A stretch of 64,000 bases of DNA, taken from Cauispirillum nitrogeniifigens. GTDB lineage: Bacteria; Pseudomonadota; Alphaproteobacteria; Rhodospirillales; Rhodospirillaceae. The position numbers were made by a program, and so were the translations under genes. The notes under the pieces are model-generated. The model was not told where the DNA came from. It searched no databases and was given only the letters and a program-made list of their open reading frames with translations. Position 1 is the first letter of the stretch, and every line of letters begins with the position of its first letter. The stretch covers positions 620,001 through 684,000 of the forward strand of contig NZ_JBLOOT010000001.1 in NCBI RefSeq assembly GCF_049800675.1, in the 5' to 3' direction. Positions 1 through 9,066 of this stretch are shown piece by piece.

Positions 1-1255
1 GGGCACCGTCCAGGTCGTTGTCGTTGTAGCGTTTCGCGGCCTCGATTCCCGCCGCGTGGACCTCGCGGTGCGGCTCGGCGAGCTTGGCGTAGGCCGGGTG
101 GTTGCGGACGGCGGGGTCCTTGATGGCGTCGTACCACTTGCCCAGGCGGCAGGAGTGGTGATCGGACAGCTCGCCAGGATTGAGGTGGGCGCGGCCGGCG
201 ACCATCTCGGCCAGGCGCTTGCGCCAGATCATGTGGTCGGACTTGGCGACGAGGACGGTGAAATCCTGGATCTCCTGGGCGCCCAGGGCGGTGATGCCCT
301 TGGCGATCAGGTCGTCGGCGTGGTCCATGACATCGAGGATGGCGCCGACGGAGTTCACGTTGGCCGAGGCCATCTGGGCAATGGTGCCGATGCCCTCGGA
401 AATCTCGCCGGAGGCGGCGTTCTGCTGGTTCAGGATGGCCGCCACCTCCTGCATCTTGTTGGTCACGTTCTCGATGCGGGCGAGCACGTCGCGCATGCCG
501 TCGCCGGTCGAGGCGATGACCTCGCGCCCCTCCTCCACGGCGCGGGCGCCCTCCTCCATGGAATGGACGATGGAGCCCATTTCGTTGCGCAGGTTGGCGA
601 TGCGCGAGCGGATGTCCTCGGTGGCGCGGGCGGTCTGCATGGCGAGGTTCTTGACCTCCGACGCCACGACGGCGAAGCCCTTGCCGGCATCACCGGCGCG
701 CGCTGCCTCGATCGTCGCGTTCAAGGCCAGCAGGTTGGTCTGCTTGGCGATGGCCTCGATCTGCTGGACGATGTCGCCGATCTGCTGCGAGGCGTCGGCC
801 AGGCCCTCGACCTTGCCGGCGGCGTCCTCGACGGCGCGGGTGATCGTTTCCATGGTGGCGATGGCGTTGTCGCCGGCCATGCGCGCCGTCTCGGCGGCAT
901 CGCGGGCCAGGGCGGCGTCGGCGGCGGCGTCGTCGGAGTTGCGGGCGATCTCCTTGACGCTGGCGACCATCTCGTCGGCGGCGGCGGCGATGGCGTGGGT
1001 GCGGTGATCCACCTCACGCACCGCCCGCATGATCTCGGCCGTCGAGGTGACGGCCTCGTTGGCATTGACCGACATGTCGACGATGCGCACCAGTTCCTGC
1101 TTGGCGCGGCCGTGCAGCACCTGGGCGAGCTGGTGGACCTTGTGGGCCAGCGGGTCGTCGCTGTCGGGGACCGACAGGTACTTGCCCGCGATCAGCAGGT
1201 CGATGGCACGCTCCAGATCGGCGTTGGCATCGGCCGGCCGGCTCATCTCGTTCAT
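1..1255 (-). CDS. Cytoplasmic methyl-accepting chemotaxis protein with C-terminal CZB domain (partial)
   Basis: The frame is open from an ATG at 1255 to the window edge, giving 418 residues with no stop yet. It has no membrane segment, so it should be a soluble chemoreceptor. Residues about 60-320 are helical. The signalling hairpin tip is at about 171-202 (QTNLLALNATIEAARAG), the part that contacts CheA and CheW. The C-terminus from about residue 335 looks like a chemoreceptor zinc-binding (CZB) domain, with His341, the CRLGKW motif starting at Cys369, and further His residues near 386-400. CZB domains bind zinc and are reported to sense zinc or hypochlorous acid. An AGGAGGG ribosome site precedes the start. 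Only the last few residues should be missing. Confidence 0.9.
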   Translation of the reverse strand, partial: MNEMSRPADANADLERAIDLLIAGKYLSVPDSDDPLAHKVHQLAQVLHGRAKQELVRIVDMSVNANEAVTSTAEIMRAVREVDHRTHAIAAAADEMVASVKEIARNSDDAAADAALARDAAETARMAGDNAIATMETITRAVEDAAGKVEGLADASQQIGDIVQQIEAIAKQTNLLALNATIEAARAGDAGKGFAVVASEVKNLAMQTARATEDIRSRIANLRNEMGSIVHSMEEGARAVEEGREVIASTGDGMRDVLARIENVTNKMQEVAAILNQQNAASGEISEGIGTIAQMASANVNSVGAILDVMDHADDLIAKGITALGAQEIQDFTVLVAKSDHMIWRKRLAEMVAGRAHLNPGELSDHHSCRLGKWYDAIKDPAVRNHPAYAKLAEPHREVHAAGIEAAKRYNDNDLDGA

Positions 1256-1358
1256 GGCGATCTTCCCCCTCCTGTCAGATCCGGTCATTGATCTGGAGGG
1301 GAGAGTACCAAAGACCGGCCGCCAATACACCTACGTATATTCGGGTTTGCCCTCGGCC

Positions 1359-2939
1359 TTATGGAAACTCCAGCGGCAGCGCCTGCACGACATGCGGCAG
1401 CGCCTGGATGCGGTCAAGCAGCGGGCCGGCGACGGCCTGGTCGACGCTGACCAGGGCCACCGCCTGGCCGCCCCGCACGTCGCGCCCGAGGTGGAAGGAG
1501 GCGATGTTGACTCCCGCCTCGCCCAGGACGGTGCCCAGGGCGCCGATGAAGCCGGGCTGATCCTCGTTGACCACGTAGAGGACGTGGCGGCCCAGTTCGG
1601 CCTCCATGGGAACGCCGTTGATGTCGATGATGCGCGGCTTGGCCCCGCCGAACAGGGTGCCGGCGACGGTGCGGGTCTGCCGCTCGGTCGTCACGGTCAG
1701 CCGCACCACCGAATGGTAGTCGGGGCAGGCGTCGGTGCGCACCTCCGACACCTGAATGTCGCGCTCGCGGGCGATCAGCGGCGCGTTGACCATGTTCACG
1801 CTTTCCATCTGCGGCGCCAGCAGGCCCTGTAGCAGCACCGCCGTCAGCGGCTTGACGTTGAGGGCGGCGGCATCGCCCTGATACTCCACCGTGACCTGCG
1901 ACAGGCTGGAGCGGGTGATCTGCCCGGCCAGGGCGCCGATGCGCTCGGCCAGCCGCATGTAGGGGCGCAGGCGCGGCGCGTCCTCGGCACTGACCGACGG
2001 CATGTTCAGCGCGTTGGTGACGGCCCCGGTGAGCAGGTAGTCGGCCATCTGCTCGGCCACCTGCACGGCGACGTTCTCCTGCGCCTCGGCGGTGGAGGCG
2101 CCCAGGTGCGGGGTGCAGATGACGTTGTCCAGGCCGAACAGCGGATTGTCGCGCGCGGGCTCCTGCTCGAACACGTCCAGCGCGGCGGCGCGCACGTGGC
2201 CGTCACGCAGGGCCGCCAGAAGGTCGGCCTCCACCACCAGGCCGCCGCGCGCGCAGTTGACGACGCACACGCCCGGCCGCGCCTTGGCCAGCGCGGCGGC
2301 GTCGATGATGCCGCGCGTGGCGTCGGTCAGCGGGGTGTGCAGGGTGATGATGTCGGCGCGCATCAGCAACTCGTCGAGGCCGACGCGCTCGACGCCCAGC
2401 TCCACGGCGCGTTCCTGCGACAGATAGGGGTCGAAGGCGACGACCCGCATCCTCAGCCCGTGGGCGCGGTCGGCGACGATGGCGCCGATGTTGCCGCAGC
2501 CGATGACGCCCAGGGTCTTGCCGCACAGTTCCATGCCCATGAAGCGGGACTTTTCCCATCGCCCGGCATGGGTGGAGGCATTGGCCTGGGGGATGTTGCG
2601 GGCCATGGCCATGATCATGGCGATGGCGTGCTCGGCCGTGGTGGTGGCGTTGCCGAAGGGGGTGTTCATGACGACGATGCCAAGCTGGCTGGCCGCCACG
2701 ACGTCGATGTTGTCGACGCCGATGCCGGCGCGCCCGACCACCTTGAGCCTTTCCGCCGTGGCCAGGAGATCGGCCGTCACCCTGGTCGCCGAGCGCACGG
2801 CGAGGCCGTCGTACTCCCACAGGATGGTCTTGAGGTCATCGGCCGCCAGGCCGGTTATCACGTCGACGGCGATGCCGCGCTCCTCGAACGCGCGCACGGC
2901 TGCCGGGCTCAGCGTGTCGCTGACCAGGACCTTGGGCAT
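1359..2939 (-). CDS. serA: D-3-phosphoglycerate dehydrogenase
   Basis: First step of serine synthesis: it oxidises 3-phosphoglycerate to 3-phosphohydroxypyruvate with NAD+. The 526 residues match the long SerA form. The Rossmann motif GCGNIG is at 147-152. The catalytic Arg, Glu and His are at 231, 260 and 278. An intervening substrate-binding (ASB) domain follows, and the last 75 residues form an ACT domain (LYVVNEDQPGFIGALG). The ACT domain suggests allosteric control, usually serine feedback, which the sequence alone cannot prove. It lies 80 bp downstream of serC on the same strand and is probably co-transcribed with it. Confidence 0.97.
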   Translation of the reverse strand: MPKVLVSDTLSPAAVRAFEERGIAVDVITGLAADDLKTILWEYDGLAVRSATRVTADLLATAERLKVVGRAGIGVDNIDVVAASQLGIVVMNTPFGNATTTAEHAIAMIMAMARNIPQANASTHAGRWEKSRFMGMELCGKTLGVIGCGNIGAIVADRAHGLRMRVVAFDPYLSQERAVELGVERVGLDELLMRADIITLHTPLTDATRGIIDAAALAKARPGVCVVNCARGGLVVEADLLAALRDGHVRAAALDVFEQEPARDNPLFGLDNVICTPHLGASTAEAQENVAVQVAEQMADYLLTGAVTNALNMPSVSAEDAPRLRPYMRLAERIGALAGQITRSSLSQVTVEYQGDAAALNVKPLTAVLLQGLLAPQMESVNMVNAPLIARERDIQVSEVRTDACPDYHSVVRLTVTTERQTRTVAGTLFGGAKPRIIDINGVPMEAELGRHVLYVVNEDQPGFIGALGTVLGEAGVNIASFHLGRDVRGGQAVALVSVDQAVAGPLLDRIQALPHVVQALPLEFP

Positions 2940-2961
2940 GGACGGTCGTCTCCCTGTTGCA

Positions 2962-3004
2962 CGGCGGCCCGACTTCTTTGTGGTATTGGGGCGTCGGGCC
3001 GCCG
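2962..3004 (-). repeat. Perfect 12-bp inverted repeat in the serC-serA gap
   Basis: CGGCGGCCCGAC at 2962-2973 is repeated inverted at 2993-3004, with a 19-nt loop. It occupies most of the 80-bp gap between serC and serA and would form a very stable hairpin in the mRNA. There is no T-run after it in either direction, so a simple intrinsic terminator is unlikely. It could act as an mRNA processing or stability element that sets the serC to serA ratio, but this is inference. Confidence 0.55.
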
Positions 3005-3019
3005 CGAGTGGTCAACTCC

Positions 3020-4192
3020 TCATGAGGCGTACTCCGCCGCGACCACCGCCTGAGCCCAGTCCAGCCACGGGCACAGGGCGGCGATGTCGGACGCCTCCAC
3101 CGTCGCGCCGCCCCAGATGCGCAGGCCCGCCGGGGCATCGCGGTAGGCACCGATGTCGTAGGCCGCGCCTTCCTTGTCGAGCAGGCCGACGATCTTCTTG
3201 GCCGCCGCAGCCTGATCGTCGGGCGACAGGGCGGTGAACCAGTCGGCAACCACGGTCAGGCAGATGGAGGTGGTGGATCGCACCGCCGGGTCGGCGGCCA
3301 GGAAGCCCACCCACGGGGTCCGCGCCGCCCAGTCCTCCAGGGCCTTGAGGTTGGCCTCCGACCGCTTGACGAGGGCCGGCAGGCCGCCGATGGCCTCGGC
3401 CCACTTGAGGGCGTCGATCTGGTCCTCGACGGCGATCATCGACGGAGTGTTGATGGTCTCGCCGGCGAAGATGCCTTCGATCAACTTGCCGCCCTTGGCC
3501 ATGCGGAAGATCTTGGGCATCGGCCACGCCGGGGTGTGGGTCGCCAGCCGCTCGGCGGCGCGCGGCGACAGCACGATCATGCCGTGCGCGCCCTCGCCGC
3601 CCAGGACCTTCTGCCAGGACCACGTCACGACGTCGAGCTTGTGCCACGGCATGTCCATGGCGAACACCGCCGAGGTGGCGTCGCAGATCGTCAGCCCTTC
3701 GCGGTCGTCGGCGATCCAGTCGGCATCGGGCACGCGGACGCCGGCGGTGGTGCCGTTCCAGGTGAACACCACGTCGCGGGTCTTCGTGTCGACCTGCGAC
3801 AGGTCCGGCAACTGGCCATAGGGAGCCTCGAACAGGCGGACGTCGGGCAGCTTGAGCTGCTTGGTGACGTCGGTCACCCACTCCTTGCCGAAGCTTTCCC
3901 AGAACGCCATGTCGACGCCGCGCGGACCGAGCAGCGACCACAACGCCATCTCCACGGCGCCGGTGTCGGACGCCGGCACGATGCCGATGCGGTAGTCGTC
4001 GGGGATGCCCAGGACGGCGCGCGAACGGTCGATGACCTCCTTCAGGCGCGCCTTGCCCTCCTTCGCGCGGTGCGAGCGGCCCGTCAGCGCCCCGGCCAGG
4101 GCCTCCACGGTCCAGCCCGGCCGCTTGGCGCAGGGGCCGGAGGAAAAGTTGGGGTTGGCCGGGCGGTGCGCCGGCTTGGGCGGAACGGTCAT
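3020..4192 (-). CDS. serC: Phosphoserine aminotransferase
   Basis: PLP enzyme that transfers the amino group of glutamate to 3-phosphohydroxypyruvate to give phosphoserine. From the ATG at 4192 the protein has 390 residues and begins MTVPPKPAHRPANPNFSSGP, the usual start region of the alphaproteobacterial/archaeal SerC type. The PLP lysine is Lys195 in WSWQKVLGGEGAHG. An upstream in-frame ATG at 4264 would add 24 residues with no family similarity. The GAGGGA ribosome site at the proper distance supports 4192. It is upstream of serA in the same direction, so the two form a serine operon. No serB is seen in the window. Confidence 0.95.
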   Translation of the reverse strand: MTVPPKPAHRPANPNFSSGPCAKRPGWTVEALAGALTGRSHRAKEGKARLKEVIDRSRAVLGIPDDYRIGIVPASDTGAVEMALWSLLGPRGVDMAFWESFGKEWVTDVTKQLKLPDVRLFEAPYGQLPDLSQVDTKTRDVVFTWNGTTAGVRVPDADWIADDREGLTICDATSAVFAMDMPWHKLDVVTWSWQKVLGGEGAHGMIVLSPRAAERLATHTPAWPMPKIFRMAKGGKLIEGIFAGETINTPSMIAVEDQIDALKWAEAIGGLPALVKRSEANLKALEDWAARTPWVGFLAADPAVRSTTSICLTVVADWFTALSPDDQAAAAKKIVGLLDKEGAAYDIGAYRDAPAGLRIWGGATVEASDIAALCPWLDWAQAVVAAEYAS

Positions 4193-4264
4193 GGTATCCC
4201 TCGGAGACTCGCAGGTCATGGCGGAAAGGTCAGGGAGTGTAGGAAGCCCCCACCCCGGCGTCAA

Positions 4265-6166
4265 TTACAGCGCCCAGAACAACGGCGCCAGCGCCGTGAA
4301 GGCCCCCCAGATCACCAGCACCAGCGGCAAGCCGACCTTCACGAAGTCCATGAACGCGTACTGCCCCGGCCCCATCACCAGAAGGTTGGTCTTGTAGCCG
4401 ATGGGCGAGGCGAAGGAGCAGTTCGCCGCCAGCACCACGGTGATGGCGAACAGCCGCGGGTCGATGCCCAGTTCCAGGGCCAGGCCATAGCCGATGGGCG
4501 TGAACAGCACGGCGCAGGCGTTGTTGGACAGCAGGTTGGTGAAGAACGCCACGACCAGGAAAAAGCCGCTGAGCACCACCAGCGGGTCCGAGGCACCAAT
4601 CAGCGACAACGCCCCTTGCGCCACGAAGGCCGCGCCGCCGGTGTGGAACAACGCCTCGCCCAGGGCCAGGGCGGCGGCCACCACCAGCACGATCTTGCGG
4701 TCGAGCGCCCGCACCGCCTGACGCAGGTTCAGCGCCCCGAAGGCGATCAGCAGGGCGGCGGCGACCACGGCGGCGACCACGATGGGCACCAGCCCGAGAG
4801 CCGCCAGCGCCACGGCGCCCAGGAACACCATCGTCGCCAAGCCCGCCTTGTCGCGCTTGGGCAGCACGTCGGAACTGCCGGAGACGACCACCAGATCGCG
4901 TTCGGCGCGCAGGCGGTTGATGTTGTGCGGCCGCCCCTGGACCAGCAGGACGTCGCCGGCCTCCAGGCGGATGTCGGACAGGCGGGCGCGGATCATGCGG
5001 GCACGGCGCAGCACGCCGACGGCCACGCAACGATATCGCTGATGAAAGCCGTACTGCTCCAGGCTCAGGCCGACCATGCGCGAGGACGGCGGCACCATGG
5101 CCTCCACCAGCAACTGGTCGGCGGTCATGCCGGCCCCGGCCTCGGCGGTGTCGGCGGCCTCGCTGTCCAGGCTGCGCATGCGCTCGCCCATGAGGTCAGT
5201 GTCGGCGCCGGTGGGCGGATGCAGGTGGCCCGGATGGCGCGCGGCGATCTCGGCCAACGCGGCGCGCGGGGCGGCGATGATCAGGATATCCCCGGCGCGC
5301 ACCCTGAAATCATCGAAGGGCGGCAACTCGGCATGGTCGCCGCGCTGGATCATGCGCACCGTCACGTCGGGCAGGTCGCGGAAGTGCCCGGCCACCGCCG
5401 TCTGGCCGACCAGGGCCGAGTCCTGGGGCACGACAATCTGCGAGATGAACTGCTGCCCGCCCCGTGTCACCTGCCCGGTCAGCGACTGATGGACGGGCAT
5501 CAGGCGCGGCGCCACCAGCAGCATGTAGGCGAAGCCGACACCGGCGATGGCGACGCCGAAGGCCGTGAACTCGAAGAACCCCAGGCGCGGCTCGCCCATC
5601 TGCGACAGGGCGTCGGACACCAGCAGGTTGGTCGACGAGCCGATGAGCGTCGTCATGCCGCCCAGGATAGCCGCGAAGCTCAGCGGCATCATCACCCGCG
5701 ATGGCGCGGTGCCGATCTCGCGCGCCAGGGACTGGATGATGGGAATGAAGATGACCACCACCGGCGTGTTGTTGAGAAACGCCGACAGGCAGGCCACCAC
5801 CACCAGGGCCAGCCCCAATCCCACCTTGGCGCCGATGCGCGGATGGCGGAACAGGGCGGCGGCGCTGTCCAGGGCGCCGGTCCTGACCAGCGCCTCCCCC
5901 ACCACCAGCAGGGCCAGCACGGAGATCAGCGCCGGGTTGCCGAACCCCGCCAGCAAGCGGGCGGGTTCCAGCTCCCCCTGCCCGCCTTGCAGCGGCACCG
6001 GCAGGACGTGGAACAGCACCATCAGCGCGGCGATCAGCCCCAGGGAGGTCAGTTCCAGCGATGCCCATTCGGTGACGTAGAGCACCACCACCACCGCCGT
6101 CAGGGCCAGGGTGATCCACATCTGAAGGGCGTGGGGGGACGCGGCGATGTCGGCGATCATGAACAC
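4265..6166 (-). CDS. SLC13/DASS-type permease with central RCK_C (TrkA-C) domains
   Basis: The 633-residue inner-membrane protein starts with several hydrophobic segments (from about residue 15) and ends with another block of them (about 430-630). Between them lie two soluble TrkA-C-like domains at about 210-300 and 325-410, each ending in a pattern like GDILIIAAPRA or GDVLLVQGRPHN. This architecture is typical of bacterial SLC13-family permeases annotated as sulfate, dicarboxylate or citrate carriers. The conserved SSTNLLV and GYKTNLLV segments in the two halves fit the SNT signature of the DASS family. The substrate cannot be read from sequence. A second ATG two codons downstream is possible. 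The gene lies upstream of serC on the same strand. Confidence 0.85.
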   Translation of the reverse strand: MFMIADIAASPHALQMWITLALTAVVVVLYVTEWASLELTSLGLIAALMVLFHVLPVPLQGGQGELEPARLLAGFGNPALISVLALLVVGEALVRTGALDSAAALFRHPRIGAKVGLGLALVVVACLSAFLNNTPVVVIFIPIIQSLAREIGTAPSRVMMPLSFAAILGGMTTLIGSSTNLLVSDALSQMGEPRLGFFEFTAFGVAIAGVGFAYMLLVAPRLMPVHQSLTGQVTRGGQQFISQIVVPQDSALVGQTAVAGHFRDLPDVTVRMIQRGDHAELPPFDDFRVRAGDILIIAAPRAALAEIAARHPGHLHPPTGADTDLMGERMRSLDSEAADTAEAGAGMTADQLLVEAMVPPSSRMVGLSLEQYGFHQRYRCVAVGVLRRARMIRARLSDIRLEAGDVLLVQGRPHNINRLRAERDLVVVSGSSDVLPKRDKAGLATMVFLGAVALAALGLVPIVVAAVVAAALLIAFGALNLRQAVRALDRKIVLVVAAALALGEALFHTGGAAFVAQGALSLIGASDPLVVLSGFFLVVAFFTNLLSNNACAVLFTPIGYGLALELGIDPRLFAITVVLAANCSFASPIGYKTNLLVMGPGQYAFMDFVKVGLPLVLVIWGAFTALAPLFWAL

Positions 6167-6247
6167 CTGTGCCGGGGCGAGTCGGGAACGAACATGATAA
6201 ACGCCCGACCCCGGATGCCAACCGCGCCTTTGTTACGGGCGCCGGCG

Positions 6248-6946
6248 TCAGTCCAGGAACACCACCGAGAACCGGCGGTTCAGCTTGCCCTTCTTGTCGA
6301 TCTTGCCGATGGCAACGGCACCGATTTCCCCCGTCGAGGCGACGTGGGTGCCGCCGCAGGGCTGGCGGTCGATTCCCTCCACGGCGACCACGCGCACGCG
6401 GCCCTGGCCGCGCGGCGGCTGGACCGTCAGGGTCTTGACCAGGGCGGGATTGGCGTCCAGTTCGGCATCGCTGATCCAGTCGTGGCGCACCGGGAGGTCC
6501 GCCCTGATGATCTCCGCCAGCCGGGCGTTCAGGGCGTCCTTGTCCGGCGGGTCGGGCAGGTCGAGGTCAATGCGCCCCTTCTCCGCCGTCAGGGCGGCGC
6601 CGGTGATGGGCGCGGCGGCAATGGCGCAGATCAGGTGCAGGGCCGTGTGCATGCGCATGTGGCGATGCCGGCGGTCCCAGTCGATCACCGCCTCCACCGT
6701 CGCCCCGGCGGGAGGCAGGGGGGAGCCTTCGGCCGGAACGTGGACGATGCCGCCGTCGCCCTTGCGGGTGTCGATGATGGGCGTCTCGCCATCGGCCCAG
6801 CGCAGCATGCCGGTGTCGCCGGGCTGGCCGCCGCCCTCGGGATAGAACACCGTGCGGTCGAGGACGATGCCGCCCGCCGCCGCGCTCAGCACGGTGGCGG
6901 CGCAGGCGCGCAGGGTGGCGTCCTCGCGGAACAGTTCCTCGGTCAT
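6248..6946 (-). CDS. alaX: Alanyl-tRNA editing protein, AlaX-like
   Basis: Free-standing relative of the AlaRS editing domain that hydrolyses Ser-tRNA(Ala), and in some members Gly-tRNA(Ala). The 232 residues fit the mid-size AlaX type. The zinc ligands are visible as HTALH (His100, His104) and CGGTH (Cys197, His201). An N-terminal TVFYPEGGGQPGDTG segment (about 32-46) is the part shared with the AlaRS C-terminal region. Its ATG overlaps the stop of the upstream dehydratase gene as ATGA, so the two are translationally coupled. Pairing with a Ser/Thr dehydratase-like gene is consistent with control of serine mischarging. Confidence 0.92.
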   Translation of the reverse strand: MTEELFREDATLRACAATVLSAAAGGIVLDRTVFYPEGGGQPGDTGMLRWADGETPIIDTRKGDGGIVHVPAEGSPLPPAGATVEAVIDWDRRHRHMRMHTALHLICAIAAAPITGAALTAEKGRIDLDLPDPPDKDALNARLAEIIRADLPVRHDWISDAELDANPALVKTLTVQPPRGQGRVRVVAVEGIDRQPCGGTHVASTGEIGAVAIGKIDKKGKLNRRFSVVFLD

Positions 6947-7935
6947 GCCAGAACCTCGCGGATCAGGGCGCGGTCGGCGTTACCGCCCGACAGCACCAGT
7001 CCGACCTTGCGCCCGGCCCAGGCGTCGCGGTCCGCCAGCAGGGCGGCCAGCGGCGCCGCCCCCGCTCCTTCGGCCAGGTTATGGGTGTCGGTGACATAGG
7101 CAGCCATGGCCTCCTTCACCTGCGCATCGCTGACGGTGACGATGTTGGCCGCGCCGTCGAGGATGATCTCCAGCGCCCGCGCATCCGGCGAGCGGCAGGC
7201 CATGCCGTCGGCGATGGTGTCGGCGCGCTCGGTCGGCACCACCCGCCCCTCCAGGAAGGAGCGGCGATAGGCGTCGGCGCCCTCGGCCACCACGCCGATG
7301 ATGCGGGTGGACAGCCCCAGCGCTGTCTTGGCGGCGATCAGGCCGCTGATGCCCGACCCCATGCCGATGGGCACGAACACCGCGTCGAGGTCGGCATGGG
7401 CGGTGAACAGCTCCAGCGCATAGGTCCCCACCCCGGCCACCAGCCAGGGATGGAACGACGGAATGAAGTGCAGGCCGCGCGTCGCCGAGAGGGCATGGGC
7501 ATGCTCGGCGGCGACCTGGAAGTCGTGGCCGTGGACGATCAGCTCCGCCCCGAAGGCCTCCATGGCGGCGTTCTTCTCGGCGTTGTTGCCCTCGGGCACG
7601 ACGATGACGCAGGCAAGGCCCAGCGCCCTGGCCGCCCGTGCCACCGACTGACCGTGGTTGCCGCGCGTCGCCGTGATGACGCCGCGCACGCAGGGTTGCT
7701 GCTCGCGCAGGTGCGTCAGGTAGACAAGGCCGCCGCGTACCTTGAAGGCACCGATGGGCGTGTGGTTCTCGTGCTTGACCACCACCTCGCAGCCGGCCCG
7801 CCGCGACAGCAGCGGCCAGACGATCTGCGGCGTCGGCGCCATGTGGCGGGCGATCAGCGCCGCCGCCGCCTCCAGCGCCGCGCGGTCGGGCAGCAGGGTG
7901 TCCGCCAGCGCCGGGCCCCCGCAGACGGCGCTCAT
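6943..7935 (-). CDS. PLP-dependent Ser/Thr dehydratase-like enzyme (fold type II)
   Basis: The 330 residues match the catalytic domain of threonine dehydratase without a C-terminal ACT regulatory domain. The PLP lysine is Lys65 in GAFKVRGG, and the substrate loop is TRGNHGQSVA (about 90-99). The phosphate-binding glycine loop is GMGSGISG at 191-198 rather than the GGGGLxSG of biosynthetic IlvA. This puts it with the catabolic or ectoine-utilisation-like dehydratases; the exact substrate is uncertain. It overlaps its neighbours by 4 bp on both sides (ATGA), so it is the middle gene of a tight phzF-dehydratase-alaX operon. Confidence 0.85.
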   Translation of the reverse strand: MSAVCGGPALADTLLPDRAALEAAAALIARHMAPTPQIVWPLLSRRAGCEVVVKHENHTPIGAFKVRGGLVYLTHLREQQPCVRGVITATRGNHGQSVARAARALGLACVIVVPEGNNAEKNAAMEAFGAELIVHGHDFQVAAEHAHALSATRGLHFIPSFHPWLVAGVGTYALELFTAHADLDAVFVPIGMGSGISGLIAAKTALGLSTRIIGVVAEGADAYRRSFLEGRVVPTERADTIADGMACRSPDARALEIILDGAANIVTVSDAQVKEAMAAYVTDTHNLAEGAGAAPLAALLADRDAWAGRKVGLVLSGGNADRALIREVLA

Positions 7936-8738
7936 AGCCGCACCTCACCACGCAGGTAGAGGACGGCATCGCCGGCAATCTCCGTGCGCTCGCCGAGGTC
8001 GCGGCAATACAGCGTGCCGCCGCGCGCCGACACCTGGCGGGAGACGATCTCCGCCTTGCCCAGGCGCGGTGCCCAGAACGGCACCAGGAAGGTGTGCACC
8101 GAGCCCGTCACCGGGTCCTCGGCGATGCCGTAGCCGGGGGCGAAGTAGCGGCAGACGATGTCCGCGCCGTCCTCGGGCACGGCTTCGGCCGTCACCAGCA
8201 GGCCGCGCAGCTTGAAATGCGGCAGATGCTGGAGGTGCGGCGCCAGGGTGCGCACCCGCTCCGCCGAGTCCAGGACAACGATCAGGTCGTCGGCGCCCAT
8301 CTTCACCGCCTCCAGGGGCCGCGCGCCGAGCAGCCGGTCCAGGCCCTCGGGCATCAGCGCCCGCTTGAGCGGCCCGGCCGGGAAGTCCATGACAATGCGG
8401 CCGCCCGGCCCGCGCCGCACCTCCAGCACGCCGCGCTCGCGGGTGGAAAAGCGCAGCACGTCCCCGGTGAAGCCCAGGTGCTCGAACAGCACAAAGGCCG
8501 AGGCCAGGGTGGCATGTCCGCACAAGGGCACCTCGCACAGCGGCGTGAACCAGCGGATGGCGTAGCCGCCGTCGCCGTCGGGCACGATGAACGCCGTCTC
8601 CGACAGGGCGTTCTCCGCCGCCAGCGCCTGGAGCGTCGCGTCGGGCAGCCATGCGTCCAGCGGCATGACGGCGGCCGGGTTGCCCTTCAGCACGGTGTCG
8701 GTGAAGGCATCGACCTGGAACAATGGCAGGGTCGGCAT
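7932..8738 (-). CDS. PhzF-family isomerase/epimerase-like protein
   Basis: The 268 residues have the two-domain diaminopimelate-epimerase-like fold of the PhzF family. The N-terminus FQVDAFTDTVLKGNPAAV and the proposed general base Glu47 in NALSETAF are visible. So are the second-half motifs GHATLASA and FAPGYGIAEDPVTGSVH. Despite the name, the family occurs widely in bacteria without phenazines and most members have no known substrate. An AAGGGGAG ribosome site precedes the ATG. It is the first enzyme gene of the operon with the dehydratase and alaX. Confidence 0.9.
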   Translation of the reverse strand: MPTLPLFQVDAFTDTVLKGNPAAVMPLDAWLPDATLQALAAENALSETAFIVPDGDGGYAIRWFTPLCEVPLCGHATLASAFVLFEHLGFTGDVLRFSTRERGVLEVRRGPGGRIVMDFPAGPLKRALMPEGLDRLLGARPLEAVKMGADDLIVVLDSAERVRTLAPHLQHLPHFKLRGLLVTAEAVPEDGADIVCRYFAPGYGIAEDPVTGSVHTFLVPFWAPRLGKAEIVSRQVSARGGTLYCRDLGERTEIAGDAVLYLRGEVRL

Positions 8739-8754
8739 GAAACTCCCCTTCGGA

Positions 8755-8994
8755 TCAGCGGCTCAGGCGCTCCACGTCGCAGCGGGTCAGGCCGATGTCG
8801 CCCAGCGCGCGGTCGTCCATGGAGCCCAGGACGGAGCGCTCGCGCGCCCGATCCAGGCGATCGAGAATGCCATCCACCACCGCGACAATCCACACCCCCG
8901 CGCCCCGCGCGAGCAGGCGCAGGCCCTGGAACATGAGGGAGCGGGCGTCCGAGAGGGTCGGGCCGCCGCTTATTGTCGTAGTACAATGAGCCAT
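8755..8994 (-). CDS. DUF1127 small protein
   Basis: A 79-residue protein starting at the ATG at 8994 after an AGGAGG ribosome site. The C-terminal half (LGSMDDRALGDIGLTRCDVERLSR, shown here as two parts: LGSMDDRALGDIGLTR and CDVERLSR) carries the DUF1127 pattern of Arg-rich helix, then DRxLxDIGLxR. Small DUF1127 proteins in Alphaproteobacteria have been linked to RNA binding and to phosphate and stress regulation. The longer frame upstream to 10251 is a shadow of the MocR gene and is not coding. It is divergent from the MocR regulator and 16 bp upstream of phzF, so it is likely the first gene of that operon. Confidence 0.85.
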   Translation of the reverse strand: MAHCTTTISGGPTLSDARSLMFQGLRLLARGAGVWIVAVVDGILDRLDRARERSVLGSMDDRALGDIGLTRCDVERLSR

Positions 8995-9007
8995 GACACA
9001 GCCTCCT

Positions 9008-9064
9008 TTGTCATGGTCGAAGCGTACTGTTGACGGATTGTCACGGTCAATGGCAACATTGTCA
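9008..9064. promoter_or_regulatory. Candidate MocR operator: repeated TTGTCA boxes in the divergent promoter
   Basis: The 72-bp gap between the DUF1127 gene and the MocR gene holds three direct TTGTCA boxes at 9008, 9038 and 9059. The first two extend to TTGTCATGGTC and TTGTCACGGTC (10 of 11 identical, exactly 30 bp apart). TTGAC...GTCAA at 9030-9050 is also an inverted pair. MocR regulators of the PdxR/GabR type bind direct repeats in such divergent promoters, so these boxes are the obvious candidates for control of both directions. Confidence 0.55.
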
Positions 9065-9066
9065 GC

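Noticed and set aside
3536..7099. Plus-strand open frame of 1187 codons
   Set aside because: It is antisense to serC, the SLC13 permease and alaX, which all have clear family motifs. Its product is rich in His, Gln, Arg and Gly, as is usual for shadow frames in high-GC DNA.
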